DNA of 64,000 nt from an uncultured Bacteroidales bacterium (GTDB lineage Bacteria; Bacteroidota; Bacteroidia; Bacteroidales; Paludibacteraceae): assembly GCA_902799185.1 (NCBI GenBank), contig CADBZO010000026.1:1-64000 (forward strand), read 5' to 3'. Below the pieces are notes generated by a model. It saw only the letters and a program-made list of their open reading frames with translations. It did no database searches and was not told the origin of the DNA. The position numbers were made by a program, and so were the translations under genes. Numbering within the stretch: the first letter of the stretch is position 1; each line of letters opens with the position of its first letter. This document shows, piece by piece, positions 24,290 through 32,414 of this stretch.

Positions 24290-26542
24290 ATGAAAAACGT
24301 ATTTAGAAATATACTGATTGCAAGTGTTGTTCTTAGTCTGACTTGCGCACCCGCTGTGACCAACGCCATGCCGGCTCCTGTTCCGGCAACTCAGACGGAC
24401 AAGAAGAAAGCGGCTGAAGCCAAGAAGAAAGAAGCCGAGAAGAAAAAGAAAGAGGCCGAGAAAGCCAAAGCCGCCAAGGAGAAAGCCAAGGCTGCAGAGG
24501 CAAAGAAGAAAGAAGCGGAGAAGAAAAAAGCCGCTGCCGCCAAAGCCAACGAGCAAAAGAAAGCGGAAGCGGAGAAACAGCGTGCCGCTGCTGCCAAAGC
24601 CAACGAGCAGAAACGCGAAGAAGCAGCCAAGGCTGCTGCCAAGGCTCAGGCACAGCGCGAGAAAGAAGCGGCTGAACGTGCCAAAATAGCAGAGGAACGC
24701 GCACAAGAGAAAGCCCAAAAAGAAGCCGAGATAAAAGCCAAAGAGGAGAAAGCTCTCCGCGACTACGAGAAATACCAGGAGAGTCTGGAGAATCCCAAGA
24801 CAGAAGTGGTATCCTATTTCAATTTAGGTCTGCGCCTTGGTTATGCGGCGATGATGGACAAACTCCAAGCAGCAGAAGACGGTTCGTTATGGGGTGCCGG
24901 AACGCTGAACCAGAGCAACGCTCTCCAGCAGCTCATCGGTGGTCCCGGAGCCGGATTGAGTCTGACTTATAACCTGGAGTACGGCCATTTCCTGTTTGAG
25001 ACAGGTCTGGACTTCCGTTTCCTCAACTCCACCTCCCGGTACGGCTTCACGGCCATGCAGCTGGAGCAGAACACCAACGCTGAATACTATTATCTCTTTG
25101 ATAAAACCCACGAAATGCGTAATATGCTGGAGATTGGTGTGCCGGTGATGTTCGGTGCACAGTTCAGCAGGTATTATTTCCTCGTGGGTGCCAAGGTGCA
25201 TTACGGACTCCCGATGGGATACAGCCAGAGCGGGAAATACGATATCGTAGTAAAAGACCCAATGTATTTCGAGCCTTACGGAATGGGCATCCATGAGCTG
25301 AACGGCGAGACCAACGCCCCGATGAAGTTCAAACAACCGGATGTCAGCGTAGCGGCTGAGTTCGGCATCGACTTGGACGAGTGGTTGCAGAAACAGCCGG
25401 CGGAGGATAAGAACAAAAAGAAGATCCAACCGGGCCAGCGCCTGCCTTTCGGCCGCGAGCATATCCATTACCGCGTGGCACTCTTTGCCGAATACGGCGT
25501 TCTGAATACCAACGGCACTCCCGCTGCCAAACCGATTGAGTTTGCCGGCGCAGACCCGCTCGTACAGAAATCCAATACGATGCTCGCCATGAACGGAAAC
25601 ACGAAACTCAACAACCTCTTTGTAGGTGCTAAGTTCGTGGTTCAGTTCGAAGTACCGGGTAAGACGGCCCGCCCTGTTCCGCCTCCTCCTGCCTATGCTA
25701 TCTACAGCGTAGTGGATGCCGTGACGAAACAGCCGCTCAAGGTCGCTTTCGTAGAGACTCGCGGCACGGAATCCGGCAAGATTGCCATGCGAGACAAACA
25801 GATCGGTCCGAAGGGCTTCCGACAGAAACATGCACCGGGCACCTTCACCGCCGAGGCGAAAGCAGAAGGGTACTACCCTACTACCCAAGTCTTCCATGTG
25901 GAGAAAGTAGGCTCTACGGAATATGTCACGATAGCCATGCAGCCGCGTCCTGTATTGCGCGTACGCGTATATAACAAGGAGACAGGGCTTGTCGTTCCGG
26001 CTACGGTCCAAATCCTCCGTCCGGATGCAGAGACACCGGCCTACAGTCTGATGACCGACTCCACAACCGGTTCTACCAAACAAATGCTGTTAGAAGGCCC
26101 GCAATATACGCTCCACATTGCGCAGATGGGATACGACACCATCCATATGCCGATTTCCAATATCGGCGACTCGCTCAACATAGCCCTCTCGCCGGTTAAG
26201 AAAGGTGAGGTATTCATCGTGAAGAACCTCAATTTTGCGACCAACAAGACACGTATCCTCTCTTCGTCGGAAGAAGCACTGCAAGACCTCTATATGTATC
26301 TCGCGCGCAACCCGAAAGTACATATCCGGATTGTAGGTCACACCGATAATGTCGGTAAAGATGCAGCCAACCAGAAACTGTCGGAGGGCCGTGCCAATGA
26401 AGTGATGAAAGACTTGATCGAGCGTGGTATAGATCCCGAGCGTATTCAAGCGGAAGGCCGCGGCGAGAGCCAACCGATTGACACCAACGATACCGAAGTT
26501 GGACGCCAGAACAACAGACGTGTAGAGATCGAGATACTTTAG
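24290..26542 (+). CDS. OmpA-family outer-membrane protein with long Lys/Ala/Glu coiled coil
   Basis: 750 residues. After a signal peptide comes an unusual low-complexity helix of about 125 residues (about 40-165) built from KKKEAEK/AKAA-type units, predicted coiled coil. A beta-barrel-like region (SYFNLGLRLGYAAMMD, LFETGLDFRFL, YYFLVGAKVHYGLPMGY) follows, then carboxypeptidase-regulatory/PEGA-like modules (about 475-610). The C-terminal OmpA domain binds peptidoglycan (NLNFATNKTRIL, VGHTDNVG, NRRVEIEIL). It probably anchors the outer membrane and could hold the neighbouring IgGFc-type proteins; the periplasmic helix length may set spacing to the wall. The function in that sense is inference from gene order. 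Confidence 0.85.
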   Translation: MKNVFRNILIASVVLSLTCAPAVTNAMPAPVPATQTDKKKAAEAKKKEAEKKKKEAEKAKAAKEKAKAAEAKKKEAEKKKAAAAKANEQKKAEAEKQRAAAAKANEQKREEAAKAAAKAQAQREKEAAERAKIAEERAQEKAQKEAEIKAKEEKALRDYEKYQESLENPKTEVVSYFNLGLRLGYAAMMDKLQAAEDGSLWGAGTLNQSNALQQLIGGPGAGLSLTYNLEYGHFLFETGLDFRFLNSTSRYGFTAMQLEQNTNAEYYYLFDKTHEMRNMLEIGVPVMFGAQFSRYYFLVGAKVHYGLPMGYSQSGKYDIVVKDPMYFEPYGMGIHELNGETNAPMKFKQPDVSVAAEFGIDLDEWLQKQPAEDKNKKKIQPGQRLPFGREHIHYRVALFAEYGVLNTNGTPAAKPIEFAGADPLVQKSNTMLAMNGNTKLNNLFVGAKFVVQFEVPGKTARPVPPPPAYAIYSVVDAVTKQPLKVAFVETRGTESGKIAMRDKQIGPKGFRQKHAPGTFTAEAKAEGYYPTTQVFHVEKVGSTEYVTIAMQPRPVLRVRVYNKETGLVVPATVQILRPDAETPAYSLMTDSTTGSTKQMLLEGPQYTLHIAQMGYDTIHMPISNIGDSLNIALSPVKKGEVFIVKNLNFATNKTRILSSSEEALQDLYMYLARNPKVHIRIVGHTDNVGKDAANQKLSEGRANEVMKDLIERGIDPERIQAEGRGESQPIDTNDTEVGRQNNRRVEIEIL

Positions 26543-26631
26543 TATCGAGAACCGCTTTCAAGCAGATCGAGATCCTATAGGATTGAGTATATAGTACACT
26601 GCATTTCCGTAGGAATTATGTCAGGAGAATG

Positions 26632-26664
26632 CTAGACCATACCTAGACCATACCTAGACGATAT
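26632..26664. repeat. Tandem array, 11-bp period x3
   Basis: CTAGACCATAC, CTAGACCATAC, CTAGACGATAT, in the 178-nt gap between the OmpA gene and the second IgGFc-type gene. Confidence 0.9.
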
Positions 26665-26720
26665 AAATACTATCATAACCCAGTGGAAATGCCCATAAGA
26701 TAGAAATAAAACATATTCAT

Positions 26721-29564
26721 ATGAAAAGAAGTAGCACATTCGTATTGCTCATTGCATTGTTTGCCGGTATGGCTATCCCGGTATGGGGTCAGTCCTCAAC
26801 GGAAGGCAAGGAATTTTGGGTCGGATTGACCATGGCTATTCGTCCTCCCGGAAACGGAGACGGAGAAGCAAGTCCGTATCTGGCTATCTCTACCAAGGAC
26901 AAAACAACGGTTACATTTGCCAGTCCTGCCTTCCCCGGGGAAACATTTACCAAAACGATAGATGCCTTCAAATGGGAAAAAGTAGAGATTCCCAAGAAAT
27001 GGTGGTATCCGTCCGGCGTAGGCAAACCTACCCAGGTGAAAGCACACGCGGATGAGGTGAACAATTATGGTGTCTATATTTCCGCCGACAAGAATATCTC
27101 CGTATTCTCAGTTCTGCGTGCCGGTGCCGGTATGGATGCAAGTAATATTCTGCCTGTTACGGCTATTGGTACGGAGTATATCCTGCAGGACTATATTCCC
27201 CATGCAAAAGAAGGTGGTACGGATAAAGATGCTCCATACACTACCATGGCAACCATTTTGGCTACAGAGGATAATACCGTTGTAAAAGTAAAACCCTCGG
27301 GCACACTACTGAAGGCAAGTACCCCCAAGTTAGTAAACAACCAGATTACGCTCAATAAAGGCCAGACATACTACCTTATGGCGGAAAATAGCGGCACCGA
27401 TAACAACTGCTTATCCGGTACTGAGATTACCTCCAATAAAAAGGTTGCGGTTTTCCAAGGAGTGCCTTGTACATTTATTCCCCATGATATAGGCAACCGA
27501 GATTGTCTGTACGAACAGGCTATGCCTATCGTTTATTGGGGAACTGAATTTGTTGCGACCCGCTCTTTTGCGAAAGGAGCGAACTACATCCGTATTACCG
27601 CATCCGAAGCCAATGTTAAGACCAGTATTACAATCAATGGTCGGAAGGTTGCCAGACAATTGGAACGAGGGGAAACGTACGAAATTGAACTGCAAAGCAA
27701 CAACGCCAACAGAATGTCCAAAACCGATGATCACAAACATAATCAGATTGATGAAACCATCATTGGAGAATACATCCATATAAAAACCTCGTGTCCTTGC
27801 GCAGTGTATAGTTATGATTGCGGTGCATCCTACAACGACAACGACAAACCTGAGCAATGTCCAAGTACGGATCACAAAGGAGATCCCGCTTCGGTATGGA
27901 TCGCACCGATAGAACAATCCATTGACCAAATCACTTTCGGCGCTTGTGGTACAGCCAGTGATGGAGGAAACCAAACTAAATATCACTACATGGATATCGT
28001 AGTGGAGACCTCTACTATATCGGAAACTGTTTTATACTCGTATTCGGACGGAGGAATAGTCGATATTCAAAATGAATTCAAACCTGTTACCGGAACCATC
28101 TACTCCTACGCCCGCATCTATCTGGGAGAGGCTGATGACACGAAAAATGCGGCTTATACCGTAGCTAACCCAAAAGGATTGGTAGCTCATGTTTATGGTA
28201 ATGGCAAAAGTGAGTCTTATGCTTACTCCGTCGGCTCCTCTGCTGTTGAACAAGGTATCAAATTGGACGGTAAGAAATATAACACCGGTAGTTTGATTAC
28301 GGATAAAACCTTCTGTATCAATGAACCTATTCTCTTGGATGCCCATGTTGGAAATGACGTTATTGAACGTGTTACATGGAATTTCGGAGACGGTATAACA
28401 GAAGAAAGTGAGGATACACAAATAGAACACCTTTATACCGTTCCGAACTGGTATGAAGTAGAAGTGAATCTATGGGGCCACAAAGTATGCGACGAAGGAA
28501 GCGGTACCGTTCCTCTGGGAAATGCGAGAGTAACTATCCGCGTGGTGGAGGCGGATACGATACCTGTTGGTTCCGACCATGACTGTATCGAGGCGGACAG
28601 TACGTACAACGGTACCAAACTGACAGCCGAAGAGATTCAAAAGATGCTCACCTACGGCGCCAACGACACCGCCTGGGCGAAACGCGTCAACTGCTACGAC
28701 CCGGTGGAGATCACTTTCATGACCTACGGTATCAAGACCACCTATTCCTACTCCGTTGAGGAGAAAGACAGCGCGCTCGTCAATGGTACATGGTACTATC
28801 CCGAGACCGTTCCTACGGACGGCAAAGTGACTTGGACACTGGAGGATGGAAACCGGTACGGCTGCGACTCTATCATCACTTGCAACCTGAAAGTTCTCTC
28901 CTGTCTCGATGTCGAACTGGTGAACACCAGCGCCGAGACACAGTATATCTGCCAGGGACGCCAACTGGAAGTGCCGTACACGGTGAAGAAAGGTGAGATT
29001 ATCAGTGCCACCTTCACCATTGACAACCAAGCACCGGAGGAACTCTCTCTGAATCATACCACCCGCGGTGACGGTACTGCCGTACTGCCTACCGAGACAC
29101 TCGTTCCCGGTGTACACCATGCTGTCATCAGTATGGAAGATACCGTTTGCGAAAAGGTGCTGGACAAGCACTATGATTTCGTAGTCCGGTATCCGGATGA
29201 TATCTTTGCCTTTAAGTATAACAACGTCCTGGCTGTTTACCAGAAAGGCTACGGCGGCAATACCGGTTTCGACTTCACCGGTTACCAGTGGTACCGCAAC
29301 GGACAGAAGATCGAAGGAGCCACCTCGGCGGTCTATTATACCGAAGCTCCGTTCACACCGGGAGATACCTACTCCGTAGAGCTGACCAACGCGCAGCAAG
29401 TGACTATTCCTTCCTGCGGCGAGTTTGTTGTCCCCGACGAAAACGAACTGGACGATTACACGCCTAAGAAAGCCCCGGCGGCAACCAAGAAACTCATCAA
29501 CCGCCATATGTACATCGTCGTGGAGGACAAGATGTACGATGCGTACGGACAGCGGGTAAAGTGA
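26721..29564 (+). CDS. IgGFc-binding-type surface protein with PKD domain and T9SS tail, paralogue 2
   Basis: 947 residues with the same plan as the gene at 21392: signal peptide, STEGKEFWVGLTM opening, IgGFc-binding domain with VFSVLRAGAGMDASNILPV and HIKTSCPCAVYSYDC, and a PKD-like domain near residue 550 (VTWNFGDGITEE). Extra Ig-like modules follow. The C-terminus differs, ending in a short Por-type tail (RHMYIVVEDKMYDAYGQRVK). Overall similarity to paralogue 1 is clear in motifs but low elsewhere, so the duplication is old or the copies diversify quickly. Expected on the cell surface; ligand unknown. Confidence 0.85.
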   Translation: MKRSSTFVLLIALFAGMAIPVWGQSSTEGKEFWVGLTMAIRPPGNGDGEASPYLAISTKDKTTVTFASPAFPGETFTKTIDAFKWEKVEIPKKWWYPSGVGKPTQVKAHADEVNNYGVYISADKNISVFSVLRAGAGMDASNILPVTAIGTEYILQDYIPHAKEGGTDKDAPYTTMATILATEDNTVVKVKPSGTLLKASTPKLVNNQITLNKGQTYYLMAENSGTDNNCLSGTEITSNKKVAVFQGVPCTFIPHDIGNRDCLYEQAMPIVYWGTEFVATRSFAKGANYIRITASEANVKTSITINGRKVARQLERGETYEIELQSNNANRMSKTDDHKHNQIDETIIGEYIHIKTSCPCAVYSYDCGASYNDNDKPEQCPSTDHKGDPASVWIAPIEQSIDQITFGACGTASDGGNQTKYHYMDIVVETSTISETVLYSYSDGGIVDIQNEFKPVTGTIYSYARIYLGEADDTKNAAYTVANPKGLVAHVYGNGKSESYAYSVGSSAVEQGIKLDGKKYNTGSLITDKTFCINEPILLDAHVGNDVIERVTWNFGDGITEESEDTQIEHLYTVPNWYEVEVNLWGHKVCDEGSGTVPLGNARVTIRVVEADTIPVGSDHDCIEADSTYNGTKLTAEEIQKMLTYGANDTAWAKRVNCYDPVEITFMTYGIKTTYSYSVEEKDSALVNGTWYYPETVPTDGKVTWTLEDGNRYGCDSIITCNLKVLSCLDVELVNTSAETQYICQGRQLEVPYTVKKGEIISATFTIDNQAPEELSLNHTTRGDGTAVLPTETLVPGVHHAVISMEDTVCEKVLDKHYDFVVRYPDDIFAFKYNNVLAVYQKGYGGNTGFDFTGYQWYRNGQKIEGATSAVYYTEAPFTPGDTYSVELTNAQQVTIPSCGEFVVPDENELDDYTPKKAPAATKKLINRHMYIVVEDKMYDAYGQRVK

Positions 29565-29590
29565 TTGATGATTGATGATTGATAAATGAT
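29563..29590. repeat. Tandem array, 7-bp period x4
   Basis: GATTGAT x3 and AAATGAT, beginning right at the stop codon of the preceding gene. Confidence 0.9.
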
Positions 29591-29599
29591 TATCCGACA

Positions 29600-30325
29600 G
29601 TGAAAAATCTATTCAAACAGAATGCCGTTTTCCTCACGCTAAGCCTGATGCTCGCAGTAGCATTGGGCTTAGCCCTTCTATGTATCCCCAAGGGGGAGTT
29701 GCACCTGCTCTTATGCGACCGCCACACGCCTGCGCGCGATATATTCTATATGTATTATACCCGGGTGGCGGAGTGGTTTCCGTATGTCATCTGCGTGGCG
29801 CTGCTACTCTTCAGCCGCATCGGTGACGGCGTACTGGCTACAGCCTGCATGGCGCTCTCCGGCCTGGCTACACAGGGACTCAAATATGCCGCCGATACGG
29901 ACCGACCGCTCAAATGGTTTGCCGATAATATGCCGGACGTGGCCCTGCCGCTGGTGGAAGGCGTGAGGATGAGCAAGTTCTACTCTTTTCCCTCCGGCCA
30001 TACTACCTCGTTCTTCGCCCTGGCGTTTGTGCTGTGTATCCTCTATACCGGAAAATCCGGAACTTCCGGAAATTCCGGCTATTCTGGAAATTCTGGAAAA
30101 TCCAGTAATCTCAAGCAACGTACATTCTCTAATCTGGTACAAATGGGTTTGTTCTTCCTTGCTGCTTTAGGCGGATACAGCCGTATCTATCTGAGCCAGC
30201 ACTTCACTTCCGACGTCGCCGGAGGGATTGTAGTAGGAATACTGATTTCTATGCTATGCTATGTCTTTTTTAGCCGTTATAATGGTCAAAAATGGTACAA
30301 TTATCGCCTTTTTGCAAAAAAATGA
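29600..30325 (+). CDS. PAP2-superfamily membrane phosphatase
   Basis: About 241 residues with several transmembrane helices. The three PAP2 motifs are present: KYAADTDRPLKW, PSGHTTSFFA and SRIYLSQHFTSDVAGG. The active site faces the periplasm. Likely substrates are phosphatidyl-glycerophosphate, undecaprenyl pyrophosphate or lipid A phosphates; the sequence does not decide. A loop after the second motif carries SGTSGNSGYSGNSGKSS, encoded by a 9-bp tandem array (30048-30101). The start is uncertain: a TTG at 29579 lies in the tandem repeat, so I prefer GTG 29600. Confidence 0.85.
   Translation: MKNLFKQNAVFLTLSLMLAVALGLALLCIPKGELHLLLCDRHTPARDIFYMYYTRVAEWFPYVICVALLLFSRIGDGVLATACMALSGLATQGLKYAADTDRPLKWFADNMPDVALPLVEGVRMSKFYSFPSGHTTSFFALAFVLCILYTGKSGTSGNSGYSGNSGKSSNLKQRTFSNLVQMGLFFLAALGGYSRIYLSQHFTSDVAGGIVVGILISMLCYVFFSRYNGQKWYNYRLFAKK
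30048..30101. repeat. Tandem array, 9-bp period x6, inside the PAP2 gene
   Basis: Units CCGGAAAAT, CCGGAACTT, CCGGAAATT, CCGGCTATT, CTGGAAATT, CTGGAAAAT. Nine bases keep the frame and give Ser-Gly-Asn triplets. The unit resembles the array after nqrF. Confidence 0.9.
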
Positions 30326-30357
30326 GGGGTAAAATGCATTTTTTTGCAAAAAAATTT

Positions 30358-30391
30358 GGTCATATCAAAAAAAAGCAGTACCTTTGCACTC
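30358..30391 (+). promoter_or_regulatory. Promoter of tRNA-Val
   Basis: GGTCATATCA, A-run, GCAGTACCTTTGCAC, about 40 nt before the tRNA. Almost identical core to the promoters at 6061 and 53661. Confidence 0.8.
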
Positions 30392-30427
30392 GCTTTTGAA
30401 AAAGAGCTCTAAAGTCGGTAAAACGAC

Positions 30428-30502
30428 GGGCGTTTAGCTCAGCTGGTTTAGAGCATCTGCCTTACAAGCAGAGGGTCTGCGGTTCGAATCCGTAAACGCC
30501 CA
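30428..30502 (+). tRNA. tRNA-Val(UAC)
   Basis: Cloverleaf folds: acceptor GGGCGTT pairs with AACGCCC, the anticodon loop CTTACAA gives anticodon TAC, and the T-loop is TTCGAAT. CCA is not encoded. The last 16 nt plus the next few bases are duplicated at 30583. Confidence 0.95.
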
Positions 30503-30601
30503 CAACCCTTTAAGGGAGAGAGAACATCGAAAGATGTTCTCTCTTGTTATGTATAAGGATTGTTAGGAGCAAAGCGACGTGAGAATCCGTAAACGCCCAC
30601 A
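30486..30601. repeat. 19-bp direct repeat of the tRNA-Val 3' end
   Basis: GAATCCGTAAACGCCCACA ends the tRNA (30486-30504) and recurs exactly at 30583-30601 without the rest of a tRNA. The 78 nt between contain the terminator. The arrangement resembles att sites of elements that integrate at tRNA 3' ends. Confidence 0.85.
30517..30546 (+). terminator. Hairpin terminator after tRNA-Val
   Basis: AGAGAGAACATC/GATGTTCTCTCT stem with GAAA loop. The T-run after it is short. Confidence 0.6.
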
Positions 30602-30724
30602 CATAAAGAGGACACCGACACGGCAAGCCGTCCCACCTCGAAGTTACTGTCGCACGTTGATGCTCATTCCCAAGTATTTTGCTATAAAATACAAGTAAAC
30701 TCTATTTTTATTTCAAAATCCTTG

Positions 30725-30770
30725 TGTATGTCAAACTTTTGTTGTAATTTTGCAACGCAAAATCAAAACA
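30725..30770 (+). promoter_or_regulatory. Promoter part of leader cassette, copy 3
   Basis: TGTATGTCA, spacer, TTGTAATTTTGCAACGCAAAAT, matching the 5' part of the cassettes at 12616 and 32068. The matching leader part lies 210 nt downstream at 30982, after the PIN remnant. Confidence 0.55.
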
Positions 30771-30797
30771 ATGAACGACTGAGAACTCCTTATCGTT

Positions 30798-30941
30798 ATG
30801 CGATATAAGTTTGTTGATTGTGCGGTAGCCTCTGATGCCGAGTATATCGTGACTAATGACAAACATTTCAATCCTTTGAAAGAAATCCCCTGGCCAAAGG
30901 TTGAGATTATCAAGATAGCAGAGTTTATTAAACTTATATAA
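30798..30941 (+). pseudogene. PIN-domain (VapC-like) toxin, C-terminal remnant
   Basis: 47 codons. KFVDCAVASDAEYIVTNDKH is the C-terminal part of a PIN-family RNase toxin, with acidic residues D7, D21 and the TND motif, followed by FNPLKEIPWPKVEIIKIAEF. The N-terminal two thirds, including the first catalytic Asp, are missing. The frame is closed by TGA 18 nt upstream of the ATG. No antitoxin gene is adjacent. It sits between the two parts of a promoter-leader cassette, so it was probably inserted there or left from a rearrangement. Confidence 0.7.
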
Positions 30942-30981
30942 AGTCCCTCATTGACGTTAAACCCTGAACCCAGGTCTGACC

Positions 30982-31036
30982 TCACCGACAGCGTAAAAAA
31001 GCGGTGACATATTGAAATATTAACAGCGTTTATTGC
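30982..31036 (+). promoter_or_regulatory. Leader part of cassette, copy 3 (BRO-N gene)
   Basis: CACCGACAGCGTAAAAAAGC, GGTGACAT and AGCGTTTATTG repeat the conserved leader. CACCG can pair with CGGTG. It precedes ATG 31061. Confidence 0.6.
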
Positions 31037-31060
31037 GCTTTGTACTTAAATAATAAATCA

Positions 31061-31888
31061 ATGACAAACAAACTACAATTGTTTCAAGGAACTACCATCC
31101 GTTCTATTTGGGATAGTGAGAAAGAGGAATGGTTCTTTTCTGTCGTGGATGTATGTAACGTTTTATCTGGATCACAAGCTAAAGACCCAGGTGCATATTG
31201 GCGCAAGTTGAAGCAACGTCTCAAGGCGGAGGGTAGTGAGGTCGTGACGAATTGTCACGGACTGAAATTGATGGCATCGGACGGTAAAATGTATGCAACG
31301 GATGTCCTCTCTACACGCGATATTTTACGCTTAATTCAATCTATTCCCAGCCCTAAAGTTGAGCCTTTAAAAATGTGGTTGGCACAAGTAGGTAGTGAGC
31401 GCTTAGACGAGATTGCAGACCCAGAAAAAGCTATATTACGCGGAGCAGATTATTATCGTGCTAAAGGTTATCCTGACGGCTGGATTAACCAGCGCTTACA
31501 GTCAATTGAAATGCGCAAAGAGTTGACTGATGAGTGGAAGGCGCGAGGAATAGAGCAAGAATTGGAATATGCGATTCTAACAAACGATATGACTCGCGCA
31601 TGGAGTGGAATGTCCGTAAAACAATATAAAGAACTTAAAGGACTAAAAAAGGAGAATCTGCGCGATAACATGACGAACCTCGAGTTGGTCCTTAACATGT
31701 TGGCCGAAGTTACTACAACTACTATCTCCCGCACACGTAAACCTGAGACGTTTGAAGAGAGTCGCAAAATTGCTCGTGAAGGAGGATCTGTAGCGCGTGA
31801 TACACGTAGAAATATTGAATCAAGAATAGGTCAATCGGTAATTTCGACTTCTAACGCTGATGATAAACCGATAAACCGGCATTAGAAG
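31061..31888 (+). CDS. BRO-N family protein, frameshifted near its C-terminus
   Basis: About 275 residues. The N-terminal Bro-N domain (residues about 1-110: IRSIWDSEKEEWFFSVVDVC, LSGSQAKDPGAYWRKLKQR, DGKMYATDVLSTRDILRLIQ) is shared with phage and baculovirus antirepressor-type proteins that bind DNA. A conserved middle follows (ILRGADYYRAKGYPDGWINQRLQ, RKELTDEWKARGIE). Near the end an 8-bp tandem duplication (GATAAACC at 31862 and 31870) shifts the frame to TAG at 31886. Without it the protein would continue PALEVQVSETLPILDDTDKH to TAA at 31947. The TTG upstream (31040) lies in the leader, so ATG 31061 is chosen. Function unknown. Confidence 0.8.
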
Positions 31889-32067
31889 TACAAGTATCGG
31901 AAACACTCCCTATATTAGATGATACCGACAAACATAAAGACGAATAATTTGTCAGACATCTGACAGAAAAGGGTAAGCAACTCTAGATGCCAATATAGAA
32001 CGCATAAAGAAACGCCCAAGCCCCCCCTAACCGCATAAAATTCATAAAAATGGCACTTTTATTTGCG

Positions 32068-32157
32068 AGTGTCATTTTTTTTGTGTAATTTTGCAGCGCA
32101 AAATGTAACCGCTGGCACCGACAGCGTAAAAAAGCGGTGACATAAAGGCGTTTATTG
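32068..32157 (+). promoter_or_regulatory. Promoter-leader cassette, copy 2
   Basis: GTGTCA, T-run, TAATTTTGCAGCGCAAAATG, then CCGCTGGCACCGACAGCG, A-run, GCGGTGACATAAAGGCG and TTTATTG. Closest match to copy 1. Here it leads into a long structured RNA rather than directly into a gene. The 31889-32067 stretch upstream contains only the displaced BRO tail. Confidence 0.7.
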
Positions 32158-32372
32158 GAACGTTGTTTGCGACTCCTTGAAATCTTCGCAACATTTCGTA
32201 CTTAGTCCATACAACAACAGTGAATGTCCCGTGGATATGTAATCCACTTCCACGCCCGAATGGGTGTGGTTGGGTGTATATATCGGGCGTGGACTTCGGT
32301 TGTTTTTCTACTAAGTACAGGGATTGCGAAGCCCTCAAGGAGCGTGAAGAACAGACGGACTTCACGCTTTTT
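32105..32372 (+). ncRNA. Candidate structured leader RNA ending in an intrinsic terminator
   Basis: A region of about 270 nt downstream of the leader promoter. Far-apart arms pair in nested order: CTCCTTGA (32173) with TCAAGGAG (32335), CTTCGCAA (32184) with TTGCGAAG (32324), GTACTTAGT (32198) with ACTAAGTAC (32310), ACAAC (32211) with GTTGT (32299), and CCACGCCCGA (32250) with TCGGGCGTGG (32283). A small hairpin GTGGAT/ATCCAC lies inside. The structure is followed by a terminator. No open frame of note is present. It may be a free RNA or an attenuating 5' leader of the collagen-like lipoprotein gene that follows by 43 nt. I do not recognise a known RNA family. Confidence 0.6.
32341..32372 (+). 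terminator. Terminator closing the structured RNA
   Basis: AGCGTGAAG pairs with CTTCACGCT and is followed by TTTT. Its 5' arm overlaps the outermost stem of the long hairpin by two bases. Confidence 0.8.
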
Positions 32373-32414
32373 GTGTACCAGATATTAACCTCGTAAAATA
32401 AAAATATTAATATA

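Noticed and set aside
30583..30602. Second tRNA after tRNA-Val
   Set aside because: Only the 3' arm is present; there is no anticodon or D arm.
32105..32372. Retron msr-msd or 6S RNA
   Set aside because: No reverse transcriptase next to it, and the paired blocks do not show a recognisable 6S bulge; left as an unnamed RNA.
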